The notes beneath the pieces are model-generated. The model ran no database searches and was not told the DNA's origin. It was given only the letters and a program-made list of their open reading frames with translations. Made by a program: the position numbers and the translations under genes. A DNA stretch of 64,000 bases from Marinisporobacter balticus (GTDB lineage Bacteria > Bacillota > Clostridia > Peptostreptococcales > Thermotaleaceae): positions 6,007-70,006 of the forward strand of contig NZ_SLWV01000022.1 of the NCBI RefSeq assembly GCF_004345705.1. Reading direction: 5' to 3'. Positions within the stretch are counted from its first letter, which is position 1. Each line of letters starts with the position of its first letter. Below are positions 43,110 to 52,110 of this stretch, piece after piece.

Positions 43110-43379
43110 TTATACTTCCTGATCCTGTTTTACTTTTTCATATTGCGCAAATATCTGATCTTGTAGCTTAGATCTTGTTTCTGAATTAATAGGATGTGCA
43201 ATATCTCTAAAATCTCCTTCGCCTATCTTTCTACTTGGCATAGCAATAAATAGTCCATTTTGTCCTTCAATGATTTTTATGTCATGTACCACAAATTCGT
43301 TGTCAAAAGTTACTGACACAATCGCTTTCATTTTTCCTTCATCATTAATCTTACGCACACGTACATCTGTAACGTGCAT
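43110..43379 (-). CDS. spoVG: Septation/regulatory protein SpoVG
   Basis: 89-residue SpoVG, which affects septation and binds nucleic acids in several Firmicutes. The sequence HVTDVRVRKINDEGKMKAIVSVTFD and FIAMPSRK...GDFRDIAHPI is highly characteristic. The ATG at 43379 follows GGTGGGG; an in-frame GTG further upstream overlaps it. The ridA/yabJ gene normally between purR and spoVG in Bacillus is absent. Confidence 0.97.
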   Translation of the reverse strand: MHVTDVRVRKINDEGKMKAIVSVTFDNEFVVHDIKIIEGQNGLFIAMPSRKIGEGDFRDIAHPINSETRSKLQDQIFAQYEKVKQDQEV

Positions 43380-43477
43380 ATTTATCCCCACCTTCCTAAG
43401 TCTAACTTATAAGTTGAATAATATATTCTCCAAATTCTTTGAATCTCCTTCTTTTCCGTTGTAAAAATTTAGAATTT

Positions 43478-44293
43478 TTACAACAATGCATCATTTGGAT
43501 AGATATGCACCGTTCCATTTATTTCATCTACTTTGTCTAATATGAGCAGTGGAACATAGTCTTTTACTACTTTATTCTCTGGTTCTTTTGTTGCAATCAC
43601 GACCCCTATACCCGCTACCTTTGCTTCAAATTCATTCATCATATCGATCATTCCTTTAGCTGTTCCTCCAGCTTTCATAAAGTCATCAATAATAATCACA
43701 TTGGCCCCACTTTGTATAGCTCTTTTAGATATGGACATGGTTTGTATCTTTCCATTCGAACCCGATAAATAGTTAATGCTTACAGTAGAGCCTTCTGTAA
43801 CTTTGCTATCTCTTCTTAATATAATGAGGGGTACATTTAGTGCATTTGCTGTCATAAGCGCAATTGGAATTCCTTTTGTTTCAACCGTTACCACATAATC
43901 TACCTTTTGACCTACAAATTGTGTAGCAAATATTTCTCCTAGTTTTCGAACTACTCTAGGATCATAAATAACATCTGCCATGTAAAGATACGCCCCCGGA
44001 ATAATTCTATTTGTTTTGGAAAGTTTTTTACATACATCTTCTAATATCTCCTTGTTTTCCGCTTCACTTGTTAATGGAATATATTTTACCCCACCTGCGG
44101 CCCCGGAAATCGTCTCTATTTTCCCTAATTTTAAATCCTCCATCAACTTTTTTGCTACTACAATGTCTTCACTCACACTGGATTTAGCTGCATTAAATTT
44201 ATTTGTAAAGTAGCTTAATGTAAAAATCTTATTCGGATGATCACAAAGAATTTTAATTAAAGCCCCAATTCTTCCATTTCTCTTTATTTTCAT
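43478..44293 (-). CDS. purR: Purine operon regulator PurR (Bacillus type)
   Basis: 271-residue PRPP-responsive regulator of purine genes. It has an N-terminal winged helix (about 1-70: GRIGALIKILCDHPNKIFTLSYFTNKF) and a C-terminal phosphoribosyltransferase-like domain with the PRPP loop VIIIDDFMKAGGTAKGM. I use ATG 44293, 9 nt after GGAG; the ATG at 44308 overlaps it. PurBox-like sites directly upstream suggest autoregulation. Divergent from murC. Confidence 0.96.
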   Translation of the reverse strand: MKIKRNGRIGALIKILCDHPNKIFTLSYFTNKFNAAKSSVSEDIVVAKKLMEDLKLGKIETISGAAGGVKYIPLTSEAENKEILEDVCKKLSKTNRIIPGAYLYMADVIYDPRVVRKLGEIFATQFVGQKVDYVVTVETKGIPIALMTANALNVPLIILRRDSKVTEGSTVSINYLSGSNGKIQTMSISKRAIQSGANVIIIDDFMKAGGTAKGMIDMMNEFEAKVAGIGVVIATKEPENKVVKDYVPLLILDKVDEINGTVHIYPNDALL

Positions 44294-44305
44294 TTTATTA
44301 CGCTC

Positions 44306-44349
44306 CATTCCGAATGTTTTATTGTTTGATATTAATTTTATTCGGTTAT
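44306..44349. promoter_or_regulatory. PurBox pair before purR
   Basis: Two CCGAA-type boxes in opposite orientation: CCGAA on the plus strand (44310-44314) and TTCGG (44341-44345), 26 bp apart; B. subtilis pairs are about 24-25 bp apart by this measure. On the minus strand ATAACCGAATAAA matches AWWWCCGAACWWT at 11 of 13, and the partner at 10 of 13. One box overlaps the purR ribosome binding region. Confidence 0.65.
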
Positions 44350-44403
44350 TACAAATTATTCAACTAATATTTTTTCTTTTTCTTTTTCTGAAAAAACTTT
44401 TTA

Positions 44404-44412
44404 TGGTATAAT
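44404..44412 (+). promoter_or_regulatory. Extended -10 promoter of murC
   Basis: TGGTATAAT at 44404-44412 is an extended -10 element. The -35 region is weak (TTTTCT at 17 bp). It lies 108 bp upstream of the murC ATG. Confidence 0.55.
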
Positions 44413-44520
44413 TTTACTAGCTTTTTATTATACTTTTTAAAATTTCAAGATATATCTATACTATTGCATGAATATGGTAATAATAATAAAAATCACGTAC
44501 TAATTGGAGGAGACGTTTTT

Positions 44521-45903
44521 ATGATTGATTTTGACTTAGACAAACACGATATAAATCATGTTCACTTTATCGGTATCGGCGGAATAAGCATGAGTGGCAT
44601 CGCCGAAGTACTGCTTACTTTTGATTATAACATCTCAGGTTCTGATATGAATGCTTCTAAAATTACAGAAAAATTGATGAAAAAAGGGGCACATATTTCT
44701 ATCGGTCATCACGAAGATAATTTAAATCATTGTGACTTAGTCGTTTATACAGCTGCAGTAAAAGAAGATAATCCCGAGCTAATAAAAGCACACAAACTAA
44801 ATATTCCAATCATTTCCAGAGCTGAAATGCTCGGACTTTTAATGAAAAAATTTAAAACTAGTATTGCTGTTTCAGGCACACATGGGAAAACAACTACAAC
44901 GAGTATGGTTTCTATTATTTTAGAGTTTAGCAATTTTAACCCCACGATTCTCGTGGGTGGAGAATTAGACCAAATTGGTGGAAATGTAAAAGTGGGTGGG
45001 CGTGACTATTTTGTTACAGAAGCTTGTGAATATGTAGGCAGTTTTCTAAAGTTCTTCCCTCAAATGGGCATCATTTTAAATATTGATGAAGATCACCTTG
45101 ATTATTTTAAAGATTTAGATCATATTATCAAAACTTTTGAAGCTTTTGCTAAATTAATTCCACAAAATGGTTCTTTGATTGCTTTTAAAGATGATCCACA
45201 TATTGAAAAAATATTGCAAAACATAAATTGCAATGTTATTACTTATGGTTCAAATAATGGTTGTGAATACTGGTGTAATAACATAAAATTCGATTCCCTA
45301 GGGCATCCTTCCTTCGATGTATTTCACAAAGATCTGCATTTAGGAAATTTCCAATTAAACGTACCTGGTAAACATAATGTATATAATGCTTTAGCTGCTA
45401 TCGTCTGCTGTCGTACATTAGGTGTTCCTATAGAAAAAATAGTGAAAAATCTTAAATCCTTTCATGGAACCCATAGAAGATTTGATTTAATGGGTACATT
45501 TGATGAGATCACCATTGTTGATGATTATGCCCATCATCCTACAGAAATAAAAGCGACCTTAGAAGCCGCATCTCAAGTACCACATAATCACTTGTGGTGT
45601 ATATTCCAACCCCACACCTATACCCGGACAAAAGCGCTTCTTAATGATTTTGCTTCTTCCTTTGGTGGTGCAGATAAAATCATTATTACAGACATCTATG
45701 CAGCGCGCGAAAAAGATACAGGTGAAATTCATTCTTTAGATTTAGTACAAGAAATGCAATCTCTCCATGAAAATGTAACCTATATAGATAATTTTGAAAA
45801 AATCGCAACCTATATCAAAGAAAATGCACAGCCCAAAGATTTGATATTAACCATGGGGGCAGGAGATATCTATAAGGTTGGAAAGATGCTATTAGATCAA
45901 TAA
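44521..45903 (+). CDS. murC: UDP-N-acetylmuramate--L-alanine ligase
   Basis: Adds the first amino acid to the peptidoglycan stem. It is 460 residues with Mur ligase domains in order: N-terminal Rossmann (VHFIGIGGISMSGIAEVL), central ATPase (AVSGTHGKTTTTSMV P-loop) and C-terminal domain (DDYAHHPTEIKATL). The ATG at 44521 has GGAGGAG 9-10 nt upstream and gives the right N-terminus; the frame is open further up without a ribosome binding site. Divergent from purR. Confidence 0.96.
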   Translation: MIDFDLDKHDINHVHFIGIGGISMSGIAEVLLTFDYNISGSDMNASKITEKLMKKGAHISIGHHEDNLNHCDLVVYTAAVKEDNPELIKAHKLNIPIISRAEMLGLLMKKFKTSIAVSGTHGKTTTTSMVSIILEFSNFNPTILVGGELDQIGGNVKVGGRDYFVTEACEYVGSFLKFFPQMGIILNIDEDHLDYFKDLDHIIKTFEAFAKLIPQNGSLIAFKDDPHIEKILQNINCNVITYGSNNGCEYWCNNIKFDSLGHPSFDVFHKDLHLGNFQLNVPGKHNVYNALAAIVCCRTLGVPIEKIVKNLKSFHGTHRRFDLMGTFDEITIVDDYAHHPTEIKATLEAASQVPHNHLWCIFQPHTYTRTKALLNDFASSFGGADKIIITDIYAAREKDTGEIHSLDLVQEMQSLHENVTYIDNFEKIATYIKENAQPKDLILTMGAGDIYKVGKMLLDQ

Positions 45904-45920
45904 GAATCTAAGTAAAAGTA

Positions 45921-45962
45921 AAAAACTCCCTGTATGAAATCTTAATGTTACAGGGAGTTTTA
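45921..45962. terminator. Bidirectional terminator between murC and the next gene
   Basis: AAAACTCCCTGTA and TACAGGGAGTTTT form a perfect 13-bp stem with a 14-nt loop, with A and T tracts on both sides. It can serve both convergent genes. Confidence 0.92.
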
Positions 45963-45980
45963 TTTTAAATCCAATAATTT

Positions 45981-47132
45981 CTATACGCTTAATCCACTTT
46001 TTATAATTTCTCCAATCTTTTCACTATAATAGTTTTTTCCTTTATAAATAATATAATTTTCATAAATCTTTGCTTCGATCATTTCTCCATCCATCATAAA
46101 TTTTATATGATACATCAAGTCCTCTTCGTCTGTAATGTCTTCAACTTGTTTCTTATTTATCTGTATAATCCATCTTGGTATTTCCACATTATAATAAGTA
46201 TCATCTTCAAAATCAAATTGATCATCTAGATCATCTACTATAATCTTTGAAGTCTTTAATAAAACCTTAAATTCATCAGCATCATCCTTAAGCTTTATAG
46301 GATATGTATCATGAATATATTTCCATAATTTAGGATCGCATCGGTAATATGCATAACTGTCTGCTGTATCTAAACTCACGGTTTCTTCATTCATAAGATG
46401 CACTTTATAGTTTTTTTCATTCGTTTCTATGTTTATATCATAATCTGGATATTGACTTACAACACCAATCATATCCTTTTCATCTACTGGCGCAATCAAT
46501 TCTATGTTCCGTAGTAATTTCTCGATTCCCAATTCTTCCACTACCCATTTTTGCTGTTCATCCTTCGCTTCAATCCATAGACTTTTAACATCTTTAAATA
46601 ATTCTAAAGCACTATATTTACTCATATAGATAGCTTTTATTTCTTCATTTAACCGATTTAACTGATCCGTATCCCCTTCAAAGAACTGGGTTCCTCCTTG
46701 TATATCCTCTATAATTACATATTTTTCATTTACTTTTATTTTTATATTTTTATTTTTAATGTGAATACCATATGAACATTTATTATATCCTTCTATATCT
46801 TCAACAAGCTTGTCTGATTTCATCAATAACTTTAAATCTAAACTCTTTAGTTGGGCAACAATAATGCCTAAATCTTTATCATTTATTTCCACAATATTGC
46901 TGGCTCCTAAATACGATTCTAAATAAGCTTCATCTACCTGATCTAGTATTTCTTTCATTCCCATAACAGGATTCTCTTCTCTATCATCTTTTATATTTTG
47001 ATTCATCAACTGTTCTGCTTTCTTTTCATTTTTGCTTTGCTGCTGAGATAGCATAAAAAAAGTGACAGCGCCACTGATTAGTGCAACAATCATAAAACCA
47101 CCAAAAATAACACCTATATTTCTTTTTTTCAT
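45981..47132 (-). CDS. Membrane-anchored protein of unknown function
   Basis: 383-residue protein. It has a short basic N-terminus (MKKRNIG), one transmembrane helix (about 8-29: VIFGGFMIVALISGAVTFFML), then a large acidic, polar extracytoplasmic part rich in Lys, Asp, Glu and Ile. No catalytic motif is visible, and I do not recognise the family; segments such as NINIETNEKNYKVHL look like repeated beta units. Three tandem copies of an 11-bp unit containing GGAGTGGA precede the ATG. Placed between murC and an LCP gene, so a cell-envelope role is possible but unproven. Confidence 0.8.
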   Translation of the reverse strand: MKKRNIGVIFGGFMIVALISGAVTFFMLSQQQSKNEKKAEQLMNQNIKDDREENPVMGMKEILDQVDEAYLESYLGASNIVEINDKDLGIIVAQLKSLDLKLLMKSDKLVEDIEGYNKCSYGIHIKNKNIKIKVNEKYVIIEDIQGGTQFFEGDTDQLNRLNEEIKAIYMSKYSALELFKDVKSLWIEAKDEQQKWVVEELGIEKLLRNIELIAPVDEKDMIGVVSQYPDYDINIETNEKNYKVHLMNEETVSLDTADSYAYYRCDPKLWKYIHDTYPIKLKDDADEFKVLLKTSKIIVDDLDDQFDFEDDTYYNVEIPRWIIQINKKQVEDITDEEDLMYHIKFMMDGEMIEAKIYENYIIYKGKNYYSEKIGEIIKSGLSV

Positions 47133-47134
47133 TT

Positions 47135-47167
47135 CGCTCCACTCCTATTCCACGCCTATTCCACTCC
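47135..47167 (-). repeat. Three tandem 11-bp units carrying the ribosome binding site
   Basis: On the minus strand the units read GGAGTGGAATA, GGCGTGGAATA and GGAGTGGAGCG in tandem, ending 2 bp before the ATG. Two units hold a good Shine-Dalgarno core. Copy number could change by slippage and alter translation. Confidence 0.7.
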
Positions 47168-47293
47168 TATGTTATATCTATATTAGCTATTATTATTCTA
47201 TATATCACAAAGAAAACCCTTCTCGCGCGCTATACTTTTTATAATTTCCATATAATCATATTTTATCTATATAATCCATTTTTATACAATCAT

Positions 47294-47321
47294 AAGAGTA
47301 GTATCCTACCATACTACTCTT
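47294..47321 (-). terminator. Hairpin at the end of the LCP gene
   Basis: AAGAGTAGTAT (47294-47304) pairs perfectly with ATACTACTCTT (47311-47321). The stop codon lies inside the stem. The following minus-strand sequence is only partly T-rich. Confidence 0.65.
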
Positions 47322-48279
47322 TCCCACTTCTATATATTTCTTTCATTAGATTTTCTACCGCATCTTGATCGTGTAAAAAATAGGAAGCATGGTTTTGTGT
47401 CGTTGATTTTCCTGGAAGAGAATATGTTTTCAAATTCCCCTTCGTCATACCTATTGCATTCTTTGCCATTACTCCAATATCTGATAAATCCATATTTGTT
47501 TTTACATACTTAATAACTGTATTTGCAACAACTGGAAGCTTAAAGCTTAAAACCTTTCCAAGGGAAGCTTTCATAAACTGCTGTTGTGCCTTTATTCGTC
47601 CTAAATCGCCGTCTGGATAACCGCCACCATTATTGCTTTTTCGAAATCTTAAAAATTGTAGTGCATGCTTGCCATCAAGAACTTGTTCTCCTTTTTTTAG
47701 ATGTATGTGTAGTGGTGGCTCTGCATAAGGATCATCATAGTCCATATCTATGGGTATATTTACATTAACACCGCCTAGTGAATTTACAATTCTCTCTACC
47801 CCGCTGTAGGTTATCTTTACATAATAATCGATTGGTACACCTTCTAATACATCGCTAATCGCCCGGATGGTTCCGTCTGTTCCTTCATCTCCATATACAG
47901 CATTTATTTTTTTCTTATCCGCAGCACTATGTCCTTTTCGACTGTAATACGTATCTCTTGGTATAGATACTAAATCTAAGTTTTTGCTTTCTGGATCGAA
48001 GCTTGCAAACATAATCGTATCTGTTCTTGCCCCCTCCATTCCTAATAGCAACATATTCTTCCGTTTACTATTTTCAATTAGTTTTTCTAACTCACTTTTC
48101 GCCTCTGTTTCTAGCTCTTTATTGCTATCTACAATACTCATAGATTCCTTTTTCCCTTCGTCACTTACTACCACATCCGTAGATGGATTATAAAATTTAG
48201 AAAAAGCCCATAATCCTGCGCCGATAGCTACAACAAAACAGACAAAAGCAATTGAAAATATTTTAAGAAAACTTTTCAT
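47314..48279 (-). CDS. LytR-CpsA-Psr family cell-wall ligase
   Basis: 321 residues. LCP proteins attach anionic polymers or glycans from undecaprenyl carriers to peptidoglycan. It has an N-terminal signal anchor (about 5-27), then the LCP domain (about 75-260) with MLLGMEGARTDTIMFASFDPE, DLVSIPRDTYY (Arg of the active site) and HALQFLRFRKSNNGGGYPDGDLGRIKAQQQF. A CTCC-type ribosome binding site (GGAG) precedes the ATG. It stands alone between terminators. Confidence 0.93.
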   Translation of the reverse strand: MKSFLKIFSIAFVCFVVAIGAGLWAFSKFYNPSTDVVVSDEGKKESMSIVDSNKELETEAKSELEKLIENSKRKNMLLLGMEGARTDTIMFASFDPESKNLDLVSIPRDTYYSRKGHSAADKKKINAVYGDEGTDGTIRAISDVLEGVPIDYYVKITYSGVERIVNSLGGVNVNIPIDMDYDDPYAEPPLHIHLKKGEQVLDGKHALQFLRFRKSNNGGGYPDGDLGRIKAQQQFMKASLGKVLSFKLPVVANTVIKYVKTNMDLSDIGVMAKNAIGMTKGNLKTYSLPGKSTTQNHASYFLHDQDAVENLMKEIYRSGKE

Positions 48280-48584
48280 GATTTTCTCCTTTCAGAGGTT
48301 TTTCTGAACTTATTGTATCATATACCATTTTATTTTCTAAATTAAAATTATATTACAAAACCGTGTTGAAACAGTTCATTATTTTTTCTACTTCATTTAC
48401 AATTTGATGACTAACAACCAACTTACAACGTTCATACATATCAATATAAAATACTTTATCATCTGCAACTGCTCACTATCTCCAACAATATATGAAAATA
48501 TCTATTTCATTATGCTTATATTTCTCTTGTGCATGATCGTATCACATAACGCTTCCTTCAGAATCACTCATAAAATTCTCAATT

Positions 48585-48628
48585 AAAAAAGACTATATCA
48601 CATCAAATTTATCAAATGCAATATAGTC
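48585..48628 (-). terminator. Terminator after hbd
   Basis: GACTATAT (48591-48598) pairs with ATATAGTC (48621-48628), with further pairing inside the loop. Six T follow on the minus strand. The rest of the 48280-48584 gap holds no supported feature. Confidence 0.8.
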
Positions 48629-48661
48629 CGCTATTTTATTAATTAATTTTTATAACAATTT

Positions 48662-49510
48662 CTATTTATTATAATCATAGAATCCTTTACCCGTTTTTCT
48701 TCCTAATAAGTTCGCCCTAACCATTTTTCTAAGTAATGGATGTGGTCTATATTTAGAATCACCAAATTCTTCATATAATACTTCCATGATTGCTAGGTTT
48801 ACATCATTTCCAATGAGATCTGCTAACGCTAGTGGGCCAATTGGATGGTTTGCACCTAGTTTCATTGCTTCATCAATATCTTCAGCTTTTGCTACGCCAT
48901 CTGCTAAGATCCCTACAGCTTCATTAATCATAGGAATTAAAATTCTATTTACAACAAATCCTGGCGCTTCCTCAACTTCTACTGGCGTTTTTCCAATTTC
49001 TTTTGTAAGTTCCACAATACTACTTCTTGTTTCTTCTGAAGTTGCAAGACCTTTAATGATCTCAACAAGCTTCATTACTGGCACAGGATTAAAGAAATGC
49101 ATACCAATTACCTTATCTGGTCTATTTGTTGCTGCTGCAATTTCTGTAATGGAAAGAGAAGACGTATTTGTAGCAAGAATCACTTCAGGTTTACAAAGCT
49201 GATCTAATTCAGCAAATAATTTTTTCTTTGCTTCCATATTCTCTGTCGCTGCCTCTATAATCAAATCACAATCTTTGATAATTTCAAGTTCTGTAGAACC
49301 ATGAATTCTTGATAAAACTTCAAGTTTTTGTTCTTCTGTCATTTTACCTTTTTTAACACTTCTATCTAAATTTTTTGTAACCGTTTTAATGCCTCGCGCT
49401 ACAGACTCTTCTCTTCTCGCGCGCATGCAAACTTCATAACCCTTTTCTGCAAAAACCTGAATAATTCCAGCACCCATCGTCCCTGTTCCTAAAACGCCAA
49501 TCTTTTTCAT
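48662..49510 (-). CDS. hbd: 3-hydroxybutyryl-CoA dehydrogenase
   Basis: NAD(P)-dependent dehydrogenase between acetoacetyl-CoA and 3-hydroxybutyryl-CoA. It is 282 residues, with an N-terminal Rossmann fold (GVLGTGTMGAGIIQVFAEKG), catalytic region IGMHFFNPVPVMKLVEII (catalytic His and the Pro-Val-Met motif), and C-terminal helical domain with ANHPIGPLALADLIGNDV. The ATG at 49510 has AGGGGG upstream and gives the family N-terminus. It is 80 bp downstream of crt. Thiolase, bcd and etf genes are not in this window. Confidence 0.96.
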   Translation of the reverse strand: MKKIGVLGTGTMGAGIIQVFAEKGYEVCMRARREESVARGIKTVTKNLDRSVKKGKMTEEQKLEVLSRIHGSTELEIIKDCDLIIEAATENMEAKKKLFAELDQLCKPEVILATNTSSLSITEIAAATNRPDKVIGMHFFNPVPVMKLVEIIKGLATSEETRSSIVELTKEIGKTPVEVEEAPGFVVNRILIPMINEAVGILADGVAKAEDIDEAMKLGANHPIGPLALADLIGNDVNLAIMEVLYEEFGDSKYRPHPLLRKMVRANLLGRKTGKGFYDYNK

Positions 49511-49590
49511 ATAATTACCCCCTCTATGTAAATATTTATTATAAAAATAACACATTTATCTATAACTCTAAATTTATGATCATAAATTTA

Positions 49591-50370
49591 TTATTCGCTT
49601 TTAAATATCGCTTTTCTTTTTTCTATAAAAGCATTCATGCCTTCTTTTTGATCTTTAGTTGCGAAACATAATCCAAATAAATCAGCTTCTATTTCAATGC
49701 CTGTTTCAATATCTGTTTCAATGCCTCTATTTATAGCAACATTTGCATATCTTACAGCTAACTGTGCATTTTTAGCAATTCTTTTTGCTAAATTTATTGC
49801 TTCATCCATTAATGATTCAGCATCTACTACTTTGTTTACAAGACCGATCTTTTCAGCTTCTTCTGCTTTAATAATATCTGCTGTAAATATTAATTCCTTG
49901 GCTTTCCCTATCCCTACAAGTCTTGCTAATCTTTGTGTTCCTGAAAATCCTGGGATAATTCCTAATCCGACTTCTGGTTGTCCAAATTTCGCTTTCATAC
50001 TAGCAACACGCATATCACAACACATTGCCAATTCACATCCACCGCCTAATGCAAATCCATTGACTGCAGCAATAACTGGTTTTTCCATCTTTTCAATTTT
50101 TCTAAATACATTCTGTCCTAAATTTCCAAATCTTCGCCCTGCTTCTGCACCTAGATCTTTCATTTCCGAAATATCTGCTCCTGCAACAAATGCTTTTCCT
50201 TCTCCTGTTATAATAATAACATCTATATTCTCATCTGATCCTAACCGATCTACGGCGCAATTTAATTCTTTTAATAATTCAGAATTTAATGCATTTAATG
50301 CCTTTGGTCTATTTAGCTTCAATATAGCTATTCTTTCTTGTTGCTCAATTTTGATAGATTCATAAGACAT
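49591..50370 (-). CDS. crt: Short-chain enoyl-CoA hydratase (crotonase)
   Basis: Hydrates crotonyl-CoA to 3-hydroxybutyryl-CoA. It is 259 residues of the crotonase fold, with oxyanion-hole segments AFVAGADISEM and NGFALGGGCELAM, and the catalytic Glu pair in FGQPEVGLGIIPGFSGTQRL. A GGGGGG ribosome binding site lies 5-6 nt ahead of the ATG. A TATAAT -10 near 50409-50414 with a weak -35 could be the promoter of crt-hbd. Confidence 0.95.
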   Translation of the reverse strand: MSYESIKIEQQERIAILKLNRPKALNALNSELLKELNCAVDRLGSDENIDVIIITGEGKAFVAGADISEMKDLGAEAGRRFGNLGQNVFRKIEKMEKPVIAAVNGFALGGGCELAMCCDMRVASMKAKFGQPEVGLGIIPGFSGTQRLARLVGIGKAKELIFTADIIKAEEAEKIGLVNKVVDAESLMDEAINLAKRIAKNAQLAVRYANVAINRGIETDIETGIEIEADLFGLCFATKDQKEGMNAFIEKRKAIFKSE

Positions 50371-50504
50371 TTCTGCCCCCCCTTATATTCATCTTCTCTA
50401 TCTCAGATTATACACCTTATAAAAAAAAATTGAAACCCTTTTCATGTTAAATTTTTAGCAATTTGAGAATAAATTCCTTTTCTATAAATAAAACGTTCAT
50501 AATG

Positions 50505-50545
50505 AAAAATAACTGCTTGTCCTATATAGGACAAGCAGTTATTTT
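50505..50545 (-). terminator. Terminator after the aspartokinase gene
   Basis: A perfect 19-bp stem (50506-50524 with 50527-50545; GCTTGTCCTA core) is bounded by A-rich sequence giving TTTTC on the minus strand. Confidence 0.85.
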
Positions 50546-50551
50546 ATATAC

Positions 50552-51757
50552 TTATAAATCAAATTCTTTTGCCACCTCTTCAATGGCTCTTTGGGCATCC
50601 TTTGTTGCAATTGTATAGGATATTCTAATCTCAGAAGTAGTAACTTGCTTAAAGCCAATATTGTGATCAGCAAATATCTTAAACATTTTTGCTGCCACTC
50701 CTGATTGACTTCTCATGCCTATACCCACAACAGATAATTTTGTAATATCCCTTTCTATATCAATCTCAATATCCTTAAAGTTTTCCTTTAGCGTTTCCAT
50801 AATCTCTAAAACAATATCCTCATCGGTCTTTGTTGCTGTAAAAGATACATTCACCATTCCATGTGAAGGTGCTGTTTGACTGATCATATCAATATTCACG
50901 TCTTTTTTCGCCAATTCTTGAAAGATCATAGATATGTTTTGACTATTATAAGGTACATGATTCACCGTTACCATTAAATCCTTATCACTTACAGATAAAC
51001 CTGTAATTGCTTTGCTTTCCATCGTCACATCAAACTCCTTTATATAAGTTCCTGGCCACTTTCCACTACTTAACGCTACATACATAGGGACCCCAAATTT
51101 TTGTCCGATTTCCACTGCTCTTGTTTCCATAACCCCCGCACCTAAACTTGCCATTTCTAACATTTCTTCATAACTGATTACATCGAGTTTCTTCGCTGTA
51201 GGAAATAACCTTGGATCAACAGCATAAATGCCATCTACATCTGTATATATTTCACATACACATTCAAGTTTTGCAGCTAGCGCTACTGCTGTTGTATCCG
51301 ACCCGCCTCTTCCTAGCGTTGTAATATCTCCATTTTCATTCATTCCTTGAAATCCTGCAACCACTACAATCTTTCCATCGTTTAAATAGTTTTTTACCTT
51401 TTCCACATCAATATTTTGTATTTTCGCTTTTGTATGGTACCCTTGTGTCTCTATCCCTGCTTGGAATCCAGTAAGCGCGATAGACTCATAACCCATTTCA
51501 TTTAAAGCAATAGATAAAAGAGAGATAGAAACTTGTTCTCCCGTTGACATAAGCATATCCAATTCTCTCCTTGTAGGGGTAGCGGATATTTCTTTTGCCA
51601 TGCTGATTAATTTGTCTGTTGTCTTTCCCATAGCAGATAGTACAACTACTACTTGATCCCCTTTATTCTTTCTCTCTGCTACTCTTTTTGCTACAGCTTG
51701 AATTTTTTCAATGCCACCTACAGATGTCCCTCCATATTTTTGCACTACTGTCTTCAT
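50552..51757 (-). CDS. lysC: Aspartate kinase
   Basis: First step of lysine, threonine and methionine synthesis. It is 401 residues: a kinase domain (1-250) with KYGGTSVGGIEKI and GRGGSDTTAVALAA, then two ACT domains (about 265-400) for amino acid feedback. The ATG at 51757 has AGGAGGG upstream and the family N-terminus. A lysine riboswitch and its terminator lie directly upstream, so transcription is switched off by lysine; this identifies it as the lysine-controlled isozyme. Confidence 0.96.
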   Translation of the reverse strand: MKTVVQKYGGTSVGGIEKIQAVAKRVAERKNKGDQVVVVLSAMGKTTDKLISMAKEISATPTRRELDMLMSTGEQVSISLLSIALNEMGYESIALTGFQAGIETQGYHTKAKIQNIDVEKVKNYLNDGKIVVVAGFQGMNENGDITTLGRGGSDTTAVALAAKLECVCEIYTDVDGIYAVDPRLFPTAKKLDVISYEEMLEMASLGAGVMETRAVEIGQKFGVPMYVALSSGKWPGTYIKEFDVTMESKAITGLSVSDKDLMVTVNHVPYNSQNISMIFQELAKKDVNIDMISQTAPSHGMVNVSFTATKTDEDIVLEIMETLKENFKDIEIDIERDITKLSVVGIGMRSQSGVAAKMFKIFADHNIGFKQVTTSEIRISYTIATKDAQRAIEEVAKEFDL

Positions 51758-51820
51758 ACTTTTCCCTCCTAATTGCCTCATATGAATGTCACATATACAC
51801 ATATTCTTCCAAAGTTTATA

Positions 51821-51862
51821 AAACAAAAACAGCTAAGAGCAAAAGATACTCCTAGCTGTTTT
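51821..51862 (-). terminator. Expression-platform terminator of the lysine riboswitch
   Basis: AACAGCTA and TAGCTGTT (51828-51860) form the stem on the minus strand with an inner partial stem. The T-rich tail is TTTTTGTTTTA. It lies between the aptamer and lysC. Confidence 0.88.
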
Positions 51863-51867
51863 TTCAG

Positions 51868-52078
51868 CAGAATATAACTTTCACCCCGTGTGAAATAGCG
51901 CCTCGCTGACAAACTGGGCAATCTATCAGCGACAGTACCGTATTTATTCAATACAGCCCCAATACATAGGCTTAGGTAGACCTATATATTTCGGCGATGC
52001 TCCCTTTCCTATGCTATCAACAGTTTCCAATCCCTACTGCATAGTACTTTTGATACATCGCAACCTCTAAGACACAAC
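51868..52078 (-). ncRNA. Lysine riboswitch (L-box)
   Basis: The minus strand shows the conserved L-box segments in order: AGAGGTTGCG at the start (about 52062-52071), GGAAAGGGAGC with ATCGCCGAA in the core, TTGGGGCTGTATT and TACTGTCGC in the third and fourth arms, and the closing GCGCTATTTCACACG region. It is followed by a terminator and then lysC. Binding of lysine is expected to favour termination. Boundaries are approximate. Confidence 0.92.
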
Positions 52079-52110
52079 AAGTTATTTTTTATTTATAATT
52101 ATCATTAGCC

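Noticed and set aside
47146..47167. CRISPR-like or mobile-element repeat
   Set aside because: Units are only 11 bp with no spacers; they are tandem copies of a ribosome binding region.
48404..48586. 60-codon plus-strand frame between the LCP and hbd genes
   Set aside because: No ribosome binding site, low-complexity AT-rich peptide, and it ends at the hbd terminator.
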